Of a DNA stretch of 64,000 nt, positions 34,576 through 42,367 are shown piece after piece. The notes beneath the pieces were generated by a model that made no database searches, was not told where the DNA came from, and was given only the letters and a program-made list of their open reading frames with translations. Position numbers and translations under genes: made by a program. The stretch's first letter is position 1, and the number at the start of each line of letters is the position of its first letter. The stretch is from Plantibacter sp. Leaf314 (GTDB lineage: Bacteria > Actinomycetota > Actinomycetes > Actinomycetales > Microbacteriaceae), in assembly GCF_001423185.1 (NCBI RefSeq), contig NZ_LMOB01000003.1, positions 325,692-389,691 of the forward strand, given 5' to 3'.

Positions 34576-36084
34576 ATGGTCACCGCACGCCTCGCGATCG
34601 ACCCGAACGCAACGGTCGCCCCCGTCAACCGCCGGATCTTCGGCTCGTTCGTCGAGCACCTCGGTCGGTGCGTCTACGACGGCATCTACGAGCCCGGCCA
34701 CCCCACGGCTGACGCCGACGGCTTCCGCGGCGACGTCGTGGAGCTCGTCAAGGAACTCGGCACGAGCACCATCCGCTACCCGGGCGGAAACTTCGTCTCC
34801 GGCTACCGCTGGGAGGACGGCGTCGGCCCCCGCGAGGACCGGCCTGTGCGTCGTGACCTGGCCTGGCACTCGCTCGAGACCAACCAGGTGGGCGTCGACG
34901 AGTTCGCCAGCTGGTGCAAGCTCACCGGCAGCGAGATGATGATGGCCGTCAACCTCGGTACCCGCGGGGTCCTCGAGGCGCTCGACCTCCTCGAGTACAC
35001 GAACCACCCGAGCGGCACGGCCCTGTCGGATCAACGCATCGCCAACGGCGCCCCGGAGCCCTACGGCATCCGCATGTGGTGCCTCGGCAACGAGATGGAC
35101 GGCCCGTGGCAGGTCGGCGCGATGTCCGCCGACGACTACGGCAAGCTCGCCGCCCGCACGGCGTCGGCGATGAAGATGGTGGACCCGAAGCTCGAGCTCG
35201 TCGTCTGCGGCTCGTCCAGCTCCTCCATGCCGACCTTCGGTGACTGGGAGCGCACCGTCCTCGAGCACAGCTTCGACTCGGTGGACTACATCTCCTGCCA
35301 CGCCTACTACCAGGAGCGCGACGGCGACCTCGGCTCGTTCCTCGCCTCCTCGCTCAACATGGAGTACTTCATCCGCACCGTCGTCGCGGCCGCCGACCAC
35401 GTGCAGCACAAGCGCCACTCCGACAAGCAGATCCAGCTCTCCTTCGACGAGTGGAACGTCTGGTACCTCGACGAGTGGAACGCCATCGAGGGCACGATCG
35501 AGGAGTGGGCCTACGCGCCCCGGCTCATCGAGGACGTGTACTCCGTCGCCGACGCGGTGGTGTTCGGCAACCTGCTCATCACGCTGCTGAAGCACAGCGA
35601 CCGGGTGGGTTCGGCGAGCCTCGCGCAGCTCGTGAACGTCATCGCCCCGATCATGACGGAGCCGGGCGGGGAGGCGTGGCGGCAGACCACCTTCTTCCCG
35701 TTCTCGGTCACGAGCCGGCTCGCCGCCGGTGTGGTGATCGCACCGCGCATCGAGGTCGCCAGCTACGCCACGAAGGTGCACGGCGACGCACCGCTCGTCG
35801 ACTCGGTCGCCACGTACGACGCTGAGGCGGGGACCGCTGCGGTCTTCCTCGTGAACCGCAGCCAGGACGAGGCGATCACGGTGACCGTCGACGTCTCGGC
35901 GCTCGGCGTCGGGTCCGTCGTCGAGGCGACCGGCATCCATGACGACGACGTGTACGCGAAGAACACGATCGACGACCGCGAGCGCGTCGGCCTCGTCGCC
36001 AACGAGAGCGCCGTCCTCGCCGACGGCACCCTGACGATCACGCTGCCGCCGGTGTCGTGGACGGCGGTCGCGCTCGGCGCCTGA
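34576..36084 (+). CDS. abfA: Alpha-L-arabinofuranosidase, GH51
   Basis: 502 residues, the normal size for intracellular GH51 enzymes. The catalytic acid/base is Glu173 in WCLGNEMDGPW and the nucleophile Glu292 in LSFDEWNVWY. Other conserved segments are FGSFVEHLGRCVYDGIYEP at the N-terminus and IRYPGGNFVSGYRWEDG-type residues near 75. There is no signal peptide, so it acts in the cytoplasm on imported arabino-oligosaccharides, releasing L-arabinose for AraA. Expression is under the double operator immediately upstream. Confidence 0.96.
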   Translation: MVTARLAIDPNATVAPVNRRIFGSFVEHLGRCVYDGIYEPGHPTADADGFRGDVVELVKELGTSTIRYPGGNFVSGYRWEDGVGPREDRPVRRDLAWHSLETNQVGVDEFASWCKLTGSEMMMAVNLGTRGVLEALDLLEYTNHPSGTALSDQRIANGAPEPYGIRMWCLGNEMDGPWQVGAMSADDYGKLAARTASAMKMVDPKLELVVCGSSSSSMPTFGDWERTVLEHSFDSVDYISCHAYYQERDGDLGSFLASSLNMEYFIRTVVAAADHVQHKRHSDKQIQLSFDEWNVWYLDEWNAIEGTIEEWAYAPRLIEDVYSVADAVVFGNLLITLLKHSDRVGSASLAQLVNVIAPIMTEPGGEAWRQTTFFPFSVTSRLAAGVVIAPRIEVASYATKVHGDAPLVDSVATYDAEAGTAAVFLVNRSQDEAITVTVDVSALGVGSVVEATGIHDDDVYAKNTIDDRERVGLVANESAVLADGTLTITLPPVSWTAVALGA

Positions 36085-36104
36085 CGCGTTCGGGGGTTGT
36101 GGTG

Positions 36105-36184
36105 CACAATTCAGGACGGCCGCGGCGTGGCGCCTGCCGGGGGCCGGCTCATGCACCGACGCGCCGGGCCGGTCCTGAGTTGTG
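36105..36184. repeat. Imperfect inverted repeat downstream of the arabinofuranosidase
   Basis: CACAATTCAGGAC (36105-36117) and GTCCTGAGTTGTG (36172-36184) are inverted with one mismatch, enclosing 54 GC-rich bases that also pair partly. It is unlike the other repeat families in the window; it may be the remnant of a small mobile element. Confidence 0.5.
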
Positions 36185-36203
36185 GACCTGGTCGAGGGCA
36201 CCC

Positions 36204-36238
36204 GAGGGCGACGAGTGGGGAACCCCCTCGTCGCCCTC
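36204..36238 (+). terminator. Hairpin before the TetR gene
   Basis: GAGGGCGACGAG (36204-36215) pairs with CTCGTCGCCCTC (36227-36238), with further G:C pairs inside around an AA loop. It lies 12 bp before the TetR -10 and probably ends the arabinofuranosidase message. Confidence 0.75.
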
Positions 36239-36250
36239 GTCGTGCAGCCC

Positions 36251-36256
36251 TACAAT
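36251..36256 (+). promoter_or_regulatory. Leaderless -10 element (TACAAT)
   Basis: TACAAT ends 6 bases before ATG 36263. It decides the TetR start against an in-frame GTG at 36182 that lies upstream of the hairpin. Confidence 0.6.
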
Positions 36257-36262
36257 CAGCAC

Positions 36263-36859
36263 ATGACGGCTCGGGGATCCTACGCGAAGGGCGTCGCGCG
36301 GCGGGAGGAGATCCTGCGCGTGGCCCTCGCGGTCTTCGCGCGCGAGGGGTATCGGGGCACGTCGTTGCGCGAGGTCGCCCGCGAGGTCGGGGTCAGCCTG
36401 CCCGGGCTCATGCACTACTTCGCATCGAAGGAGCATCTGTTCGCCGCGATCCTGCGGGTCCGCGACGCGGTCGATTCCGAGGAGTTCGCGGCGACCGGGT
36501 CGCAGGACGCGATCGAGGGGCTCGTCGCCGTCATGCGGCACAACAGTGACGTCCCGGGACTCGTGGAGCTCTACCTCACCATGGCCGCCGCGGCGGGTGA
36601 TCCGGCCCACCCGGCCAGGGAGTTCTTCGTCGAGCACGTCGCCGGGGTGCGGCGGAGTCTCGTCGAGGTCGTGCGTGAGCGACAGGCGGAGGGCGTCGTG
36701 CGGGCGGAGCTCGACGCCGAGCACGTGGCGCGGATCATGATCGCCATCGCGGACGGGCTGCAGGTGCAGTGGAGTCTCGATCCGTCGATCGACATGGGTG
36801 GCGACCTCGAGCGCGCCTGGCACCTCCTCGTCCGGGACGACGCCGGCGCTGTGCGCTGA
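36263..36859 (+). CDS. TetR family transcriptional regulator
   Basis: 198 residues. The TetR DNA-binding domain spans about residues 10-60, with FAREGYRGTSLREVAREVGV and LMHYFASKEHLFAAIL. The C-terminal ligand domain is Ala/Val-rich with REFFVEHVAGVRRSLVEVV. It precedes a sugar-transport and epimerase operon whose promoter is crowded with inverted repeats, and it may control it. The last codons and stop are contributed by the intergenic repeat element copy D (CTGTGCGCTGA), so the original C-terminus may have differed. Confidence 0.9.
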   Translation: MTARGSYAKGVARREEILRVALAVFAREGYRGTSLREVAREVGVSLPGLMHYFASKEHLFAAILRVRDAVDSEEFAATGSQDAIEGLVAVMRHNSDVPGLVELYLTMAAAAGDPAHPAREFFVEHVAGVRRSLVEVVRERQAEGVVRAELDAEHVARIMIAIADGLQVQWSLDPSIDMGGDLERAWHLLVRDDAGAVR

Positions 36860-37006
36860 CGCGAGCGCGGGGCTCCGGCGCGTGAGTGTTCGGGACGACG
36901 CTGGCGCGGTGCGCTGACGCGAGCGCACCCCACCTGCGCGAGCGCGGGTCTTCGGAGGGGCGCGCTCACCTCCATGACCCGCGCTCGCGTCAGCGCACCG
37001 CGCCGG
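36842..37006. repeat. Intergenic inverted-repeat element, copy D (overlaps TetR stop)
   Basis: Left end GCCGGCGCTGTGCGCTGACG (36842-36861) includes the TetR stop. A second left end CTGGCGCGGTGCGCTGACG is at 36901-36919 and the right end CGTCAGCGCACCGCGCCGG at 36988-37006. The tandem left ends resemble copy A. Confidence 0.85.
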
Positions 37007-37030
37007 CGCTCCACCACGGGTGTCGGGTGG

Positions 37031-37081
37031 ATCCGTGAAAACCTATTGACCACTCGGGTTTCATGGATATACTCAAACCCG
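37031..37081 (+). promoter_or_regulatory. Promoter of the MFS/epimerase operon with nested inverted repeats
   Basis: -35 TTGACC (37046-37051) and -10 TATACT (37068-37073) are 16 bases apart. Around them, ATCCGTGAAAACC (37031-37043) is inverted with GGGTTTCATGGAT (37057-37069, two mismatches), and CGGGTTT (37055-37061) with AAACCCG (37075-37081) spans the -10. These are probable repressor sites, perhaps for the TetR protein. Confidence 0.65.
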
Positions 37082-37169
37082 TGCAGTGATCGGTTTACCG
37101 CGATCGCGCCAGCACCGCACCATCCGTGGACCAGAGCCGGTCCGCAGCTCAGCGTTGAGAGGAATCCGG

Positions 37170-38531
37170 ATGTCCACCACCCCCCGCGGCCCCAAACCCA
37201 CCGGCCAGCGAGCCTCGAGCGGCCCCTACATCAGCCTCGTCACCGGCCCGAGCGGCCCCACGGAGCGGGCGTCGAAGCGGGTCGTCAGCACGATGGCCCT
37301 CGCCCAGTTCGGCCTGTTCGTCGCCTTGCTCGCGCCGGTCACGGTCAGCCTCGCGCTGAAGACGCAGCAGCTCGTCCCGGGCGATCAGGCCGCCGTCGTC
37401 AACGGCAACGTCCTCTCGATCGCCGCCCTGTTCGCCCTCGTCGCGAACCCGGTCATCGGCCGCCTCTCCGACCTGACGCTCTCGCGCTTCGGCCGTCGTC
37501 GTCCGTGGATGTTCCTCGGTGCGATCGGCTTCGTCGTCTCGCTCACCATCGTCGCGCTCGCGCCCAGCGTGCCGGTGCTCATCGTCGGCTGGTGCCTCGC
37601 GCAGCTTACGGGCAACGCCATCCTCGGCCCGCTGCTCACCACGATCGCCGACCAGGTGCCGCCTGAGCAGCGCGGCAGCGTCTCGGCGAACGTCGGCGTC
37701 ATGCAGAACCTCGGCATCCTCGCCGCAGCGTTCGTCGCCAGCTGGTTCGTCACGAACATGGTGCTCCTCTTCGTCGCACCCGCCGTCTTCGCGCTCATCA
37801 CCGTCTGGCTCTACTGCTTCGTCCTGCCCGACCGCCCCATCACCAAGCGTCCGGACGTCGGCGGGTGGAAGGGACTGCTCTTCACCTTCTGGGTGAACCC
37901 GCTCAAGCACCCCGACTTCGGTTGGGTCTGGCTCTCGCGGTTCCTGCTCACGCTCGCGTCCTTCCTCTTCGTCGCGTTCCGGCTGTTCTTCCTGCAGGAG
38001 GAGGTCGGGCTGACCGAGCAGGAGGCGGTCAACACCCTGACCCTGGGCGTCCTCATCTACACGATCGCGCTCGTCGTGCTCGCGAAGGTCGGCGGCTGGC
38101 TCTCCGACCGCATGCTCAACCGCAAGGTCTTCGTGATCGGCTCGACGGTCGTCTTCGCGCTGGGGCTCGTGCTGCTGGCCCACACGACGACGGTCCCGAT
38201 GTTCTACGCGGTCGAGGCGATCATGGGCGCGGCGTACGGCGTGTACGTGGCGGTCGACACGGCGCTCGTCGTGGACGTGCTCCCGAACCCGGACGACGCG
38301 GCCAAGGACCTCGGGGTGCTGAACATCGCGAACGCCCTGCCGCAGTCGCTCGCCGGAGCCGTCGGTGCGGTCCTGCTCGGGCTGGGCGGGCTCGGCAACA
38401 ACTACACGGCGCTGTTCTGGGGCGCCGGCGTCATCTGCGTCCTCGGCGCGCTGACGATCCTCCCGGTCCGGCACCGCATGATCCGCAACGCCGACGGCAC
38501 AGTGACCGGGTCCATCGCGACCCGCGGCTGA
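37170..38531 (+). CDS. MFS transporter, probable sugar or glycoside importer
   Basis: 453 residues, twelve helices. The 30-residue cytoplasmic N-terminus leads to helix 1; the motif-A-like loop is GRLSDLTLSRFGRRRPWM, as in sugar/cation (GPH/SUC-like) symporters. The second half repeats a similar loop (GGWLSDRMLNRKVFV). Helix 11 carries IANALPQSLAGAVGAVLL. Downstream epimerase and dehydrogenase genes make a sugar or sugar-acid substrate likely. Start ATG 37170 after GAGAGGAA; the leader of about 90 bases begins at the strong promoter upstream. Confidence 0.88.
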   Translation: MSTTPRGPKPTGQRASSGPYISLVTGPSGPTERASKRVVSTMALAQFGLFVALLAPVTVSLALKTQQLVPGDQAAVVNGNVLSIAALFALVANPVIGRLSDLTLSRFGRRRPWMFLGAIGFVVSLTIVALAPSVPVLIVGWCLAQLTGNAILGPLLTTIADQVPPEQRGSVSANVGVMQNLGILAAAFVASWFVTNMVLLFVAPAVFALITVWLYCFVLPDRPITKRPDVGGWKGLLFTFWVNPLKHPDFGWVWLSRFLLTLASFLFVAFRLFFLQEEVGLTEQEAVNTLTLGVLIYTIALVVLAKVGGWLSDRMLNRKVFVIGSTVVFALGLVLLAHTTTVPMFYAVEAIMGAAYGVYVAVDTALVVDVLPNPDDAAKDLGVLNIANALPQSLAGAVGAVLLGLGGLGNNYTALFWGAGVICVLGALTILPVRHRMIRNADGTVTGSIATRG

Positions 38532-38557
38532 GCGACCGCCACCAGCCTGCCCCGCGA

Positions 38558-38599
38558 CAGCACTCACGCGCCAGCACTCACGCGCCAGCACTCCCGCGA
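38558..38599 (+). repeat. Short tandem repeat, 3 x 14 bp
   Basis: CAGCACTCACGCGC twice, then CAGCACTCCCGCGA, in the gap between the transporter and epimerase genes. Non-coding spacer; copy number may vary between strains. Confidence 0.85.
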
Positions 38600-38654
38600 G
38601 ACCACCACCATCACCACAGACGCCAACGTCGGCGTCGGAACGGACGGCAACACC

Positions 38655-39497
38655 ATGACCGCACCAGCGCTCTCCGTGCAGCTCTACAGCATCAAGGAGC
38701 ACCTCGACCACGGACTCGACGCCGCGCTCGCCCGGCTGGCCGGGATGGGCCTCCGCGACGTCGAAGCCTTCGACTTCGTCTCCCGGGCCCCAGAGCTCCG
38801 CGAGGCGTTCGACCGCCACGGGCTCGCCGCCCGCACCGGCCACGCCACCCTCCTCTCCGACGAGATCCGGTTCGGCGACCAGGTGATGCCGGTCTCCTCG
38901 CAGGAGGACGTCTTCGCCGCCGCCACCGCGCTCGGCCTCGAGATCGTCATCGACTCCTTCGTGAGCCCCGACCGCTGGCTCGACGAGGCCGCGGTCGCGG
39001 ACACCGCCGCACGCCTGAACGACGCCGCCGAGCGCGCAGCCGACCACGGGCTCCGCGTCGGGTACCACAACCACTCGCAGGAGTTCGTCGCGTCCTTCGG
39101 CGGCCGGAGCGCGTTCGAGGTCTTCGCCGAGCAGTTGCGTGACGACGTCGCGCTCGAGGTCGACCTGTTCTGGGCGGCGACCGCCGGGCAGGACGTCCCG
39201 GCGCTGCTCGCCCGGCTCGGCGACCGGGTGCAGGCGCTCCACGTGAAGGACGGTCTGCTCCCCGCGGACCCCTTCGCGCCGGGGGCCGCACCGTTCGCGC
39301 CGACGAGCCTCGACCAGCGCCCGTTCGGGCAGGGCGAGGTGCCGCTGCGCGAATCCCTCGCTGCGGCACCATCGGCCCGCTTCGCCATCATCGAGTTCGA
39401 CCACTACGGCGCCGGCGACATCTTCGACGGCATCCAGGCGAGCGTGGACGCGCTCGTCGCCGAACAGCTCGTCTCGACCGAAGCGGTGGCCCGCTGA
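38655..39497 (+). CDS. Sugar phosphate isomerase/epimerase family protein (xylose-isomerase-like TIM barrel)
   Basis: 280 residues. Opens with ALSVQLYSIKEHLDHGLDAAL and GLRDVEAFDF, the standard AP-endonuclease-2/xylose-isomerase-like beginning. Metal ligands are likely in YHNHSQEF, ALEVDLFWAA and ALHVKDGLLP. It probably isomerises, epimerises or dehydrates a sugar derivative made by the adjacent dehydrogenase. The stop overlaps the next start (TGATG). Confidence 0.88.
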   Translation: MTAPALSVQLYSIKEHLDHGLDAALARLAGMGLRDVEAFDFVSRAPELREAFDRHGLAARTGHATLLSDEIRFGDQVMPVSSQEDVFAAATALGLEIVIDSFVSPDRWLDEAAVADTAARLNDAAERAADHGLRVGYHNHSQEFVASFGGRSAFEVFAEQLRDDVALEVDLFWAATAGQDVPALLARLGDRVQALHVKDGLLPADPFAPGAAPFAPTSLDQRPFGQGEVPLRESLAAAPSARFAIIEFDHYGAGDIFDGIQASVDALVAEQLVSTEAVAR

Positions 39498-40684
39498 TGC
39501 TCGCGGCAGCGGACGGCACGATGCCCACGGCAGCGGACGGCACGCGGACCCGCGCAGCGCAGGGCAGCGGCCCCGTCGGCGTCGGGTTCATCGGCACCGG
39601 CATGATCAGCGACACCTACCTCGAGCACCTCACCGCGTTCCCCGACGTGACCGTCGTCATCCTCGGCGACCTCGACGTCGACCGCGCGAAGGCGCAGGCG
39701 GAGAAGTGGGGTGTCGGCGCGTGGGGGACCGCCGCCGACGTCATCGCCCACCCGGACGTCGAGCTCGTCGTCAACCTCACGATCCCGGCCGTCCACGCGC
39801 AGGTCGCCTCCCAGGTGATCGCCGCGGGCAAGCACGTGTGGACCGAGAAGCCGATCAGTGTGGACCGGGCGAGCGGCCTGGCACTCCTCGAGCAGGCGGA
39901 CGCGGCCGGCCTCCTCGTCGGCATCGCCCCCGACACCGTGCTCGGCCCCGGCGTGCAGTCCGCGCGTCGCGCGATCGCCCGGGGCGACATCGGGCAGCCG
40001 CTCACGGCGCAGACCGTCATGCAGTACGCGGGCCCGGACATCTTCCACCCGAATCCGGAGTTCCTGTTCGCGAAGGGCGGTGGACCCCTGTTCGACATGG
40101 GCCCGTACTACCTCACGACGCTCGTGCAGGTGTTCGGGTCGGTCGCGTCGGTCTCCGCTGCGGGATCCCGTGGGCGGGCGACGCGCACGGTCCAGCAGGG
40201 CGATCGAGTCGGTACGGAGTTCGCCGTCGAGGTGCCGACGCACGTCAGTGCGATCGCCCGCTTCGTCGACGGCGGGGTGAGTCAGAGCGTGTTCAGCTTC
40301 GAGTCACCGCTCGCCAAGATGGGCGTCGTCGAGATCACCGGCACGGAGGGGACCCTCGTGATCCCCGACCCGAACATGTTCACCGGTGAGGTGCGGATCA
40401 CCCGTGCGGCACCGATGGAGCGCATGCAGCAGGAACCGGAGTGGGAGGTCGTACCGACCGAGGGGGTGCTCGCGGGCCGGGGGACGGGCGTGCTCGACCT
40501 CGCGCGCGCGATCCGCTCGGGCGGTCAGCCGCTCGCTTCGGGAGCGCTCGGGTACCACGTGCTCGACACGCTCGTGTCGATCGACGAGTCCGTCGTCTCG
40601 GGCGAGACCGTCCAGGTGGAGAGCCGGGTCGCACCGGTGCCGCTCGTGGCCGAGGACTGGGACCCGTTCGCCGCGACCCTCTGA
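39497..40684 (+). CDS. Gfo/Idh/MocA family oxidoreductase, second copy
   Basis: 395 residues. A 25-residue Ala/Thr-rich tail precedes the Rossmann motif GFIGTGMIS. EKP motif HVWTEKPI is near residue 117; the C-terminal domain has GGGPLFDMGPYYLTT. Clearly paralogous to the gene at 3437 (shared NLTIPA, APDTVLG, DMGPYYLT) but paired here with an epimerase instead of ThuA. The N-terminal tail could be trimmed if translation began later. It probably oxidises the imported sugar at one hydroxyl. Confidence 0.9.
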   Translation: MLAAADGTMPTAADGTRTRAAQGSGPVGVGFIGTGMISDTYLEHLTAFPDVTVVILGDLDVDRAKAQAEKWGVGAWGTAADVIAHPDVELVVNLTIPAVHAQVASQVIAAGKHVWTEKPISVDRASGLALLEQADAAGLLVGIAPDTVLGPGVQSARRAIARGDIGQPLTAQTVMQYAGPDIFHPNPEFLFAKGGGPLFDMGPYYLTTLVQVFGSVASVSAAGSRGRATRTVQQGDRVGTEFAVEVPTHVSAIARFVDGGVSQSVFSFESPLAKMGVVEITGTEGTLVIPDPNMFTGEVRITRAAPMERMQQEPEWEVVPTEGVLAGRGTGVLDLARAIRSGGQPLASGALGYHVLDTLVSIDESVVSGETVQVESRVAPVPLVAEDWDPFAATL

Positions 40685-40773
40685 GCTGAGCGCTGAGCGG
40701 AGCCGGGCCGGCACGGGCCGGCAGCAGAGCCCGACCGACTCGGCAAGCCCCCGGTGGTGTCCGTCGTCCCGCG

Positions 40774-40779
40774 TACCCT
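40774..40779 (+). promoter_or_regulatory. Leaderless -10 element (TACCCT)
   Basis: TACCCT ends 6 bases before ATG 40786; supports that start for the photolyase gene. Confidence 0.5.
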
Positions 40780-40785
40780 GAGGCG

Positions 40786-42300
40786 ATGGACACCACCGGT
40801 CGGCGCGTCGCCGAGCACGACGATGCAGCTGCTCCCGCTCGCCGTCGGTGGATCCTCACCGGGCAACTGGGCCCGGCGTTCGACGACGGCGGGCCGATGC
40901 TGCTCGTCGAGTCGCGGTCGACCTTCACCAAGCGACCGATGCACCGGGCGAAGGCCCACCTCTTCCTCTCGGCGATCCGGCATCGGGCCGCCGAGCTGGG
41001 CGACCGGGCCGAGTTCCACCAGGTCGACCGGTACGAGGACGTCATCGACGTCGGTGCGGACCTCGAGGTGATCGATCCGCCCTCGTGGACGGCTCGGCGG
41101 TTCGTCCGTGAGCGCGGTCTCCGGGTGCTGCCGAGTCGCGGCTTCGTGACCTCGGAGCAGGACTTCGCGGCGTGGGCGTCGACGCGGGACGGCAAGCGGC
41201 TCCTCCTCGAGGACTTCTACCGCACCGTCCGTGAGCGCACCGGCATCCTCATGCGCGGCGATCAGCCCGAGGGTGGACGCTGGAACTACGACCACGACAA
41301 CCGGAACCCGCCGCCGAAGGGCGCCGCCCGGCTCGGCCTGCCCGAGCCGTTCTGGCCGGCGGAGGACGACATCGACGCGGAGGTCCGGGAGGACCTCGAC
41401 CGGTGGCAGCGCGACGGGCTGGTCCAGCTGGTCGGCGACGACGGACCCCGACGCTTCGCGGCCACCGCGGCCGAGGCGGAGGCGGCGCTCGCGGACTTCA
41501 TCGAGACGAGGCTCGGCGACTTCGGGCCGTTCGAGGACGCCATGCTCGGCGGCGACTGGACGATGGCGCACTCCCTGCTGAGCGCGCCGCTCAACCTCGG
41601 CCTGCTCGACCCGCGCGATGCCGTCGAGACCGTGGTCGCGGAGTACCATGCCGGTCGCGCACCCCTGGCGAGCGTCGAGGGATTCACCCGACAGATCATC
41701 GGCTGGCGCGACTACGTCTGGCACCTGTACTGGCACCTCGGCGAGCCGTACCGCACGAGCCACAACGCCCTCGGAGCGCACGAGCCGCTCCCCGCTGCGT
41801 TCCGCGAACTCGACGCCGCCGCCATCCAGTCGAACTGCCTCCGCGAGACGATCGACGGCATGCGCCGCCACGGGTGGGCGCACCACATCCAGCGGCTCAT
41901 GGTGCTCGGCAATTGGGCCCTGCAGCACGGGTACGACCCGGTCGCGCTCAACGACTGGTTCATCGACATGTTCGTCGACGGCACCCCCTGGGTCATGCCG
42001 GCGAACGTGATCGGGATGTCGCAGCACGCGGACGGCGGGATCGTCGCGACGAAGCCATACGCGTCAGGTGGTGCGTACATCGACAAGATGTCCGACTACT
42101 GCGGGGGTTGCGTCTTCAACCCGAAGGTGCGGTTGGGCGACGACGCCTGTCCGTTCACCGCCGGGTACTGGGCCTTCCTCGACCGCGTCGAACCGCGCAT
42201 CCGACACAACACGCGCATGGCGCAGCCACTCGCCGGACTCCGTCGGCTGTCCGACCTGGCCGCCGTCGTCGACCAGGAGCGCACGCGCGAACAGTGGTGA
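40786..42300 (+). CDS. Iron-sulfur bacterial cryptochrome/photolyase (CryB/PhrB-like)
   Basis: 504 residues. Resembles the FeS-BCP group, including bacterial (6-4) photolyases: RWILTGQLGP at the N-terminus, GGRWNYDHDNRNPPPKG, FTRQIIGWRDYVWHLYW, and MVLGNWALQHGYDP. Four Cys suitable for the [4Fe-4S] cluster are seen in SNCLRET, DYCGGC and DDACPFT. It uses FAD and light to repair UV photoproducts, which suits an exposed leaf-surface habitat. Confidence 0.93.
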   Translation: MDTTGRRVAEHDDAAAPARRRWILTGQLGPAFDDGGPMLLVESRSTFTKRPMHRAKAHLFLSAIRHRAAELGDRAEFHQVDRYEDVIDVGADLEVIDPPSWTARRFVRERGLRVLPSRGFVTSEQDFAAWASTRDGKRLLLEDFYRTVRERTGILMRGDQPEGGRWNYDHDNRNPPPKGAARLGLPEPFWPAEDDIDAEVREDLDRWQRDGLVQLVGDDGPRRFAATAAEAEAALADFIETRLGDFGPFEDAMLGGDWTMAHSLLSAPLNLGLLDPRDAVETVVAEYHAGRAPLASVEGFTRQIIGWRDYVWHLYWHLGEPYRTSHNALGAHEPLPAAFRELDAAAIQSNCLRETIDGMRRHGWAHHIQRLMVLGNWALQHGYDPVALNDWFIDMFVDGTPWVMPANVIGMSQHADGGIVATKPYASGGAYIDKMSDYCGGCVFNPKVRLGDDACPFTAGYWAFLDRVEPRIRHNTRMAQPLAGLRRLSDLAAVVDQERTREQW

Positions 42301-42332
42301 GCGGTGCGGCCGTCCCGCCCTCGCGCGACCCC

Positions 42333-42361
42333 TCGACCGGTGGGGAGCGCGTCGCTAGGCT
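42333..42361 (+). promoter_or_regulatory. Leaderless promoter of the HerA-like gene
   Basis: -35 TCGACC (42333-42338), 17-base spacer, -10 TAGGCT (42356-42361), then 6 bases to ATG 42368. Confidence 0.55.
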
Positions 42362-42367
42362 CGGCAC

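Noticed and set aside
36105..36184. Riboswitch or small RNA
   Set aside because: The long inverted repeat has a 54-base interior without recognisable conserved RNA motifs, and nothing suggests transcription from its own promoter.
33283..36201. 972-codon minus-strand frame opposite LacI and arabinofuranosidase genes
   Set aside because: Same reason: antisense to confident genes, low-complexity composition and no ribosome site.
38558..38599. Possible CRISPR-like repeat
   Set aside because: Units of 14 bp are directly adjacent without spacers; a simple tandem repeat.
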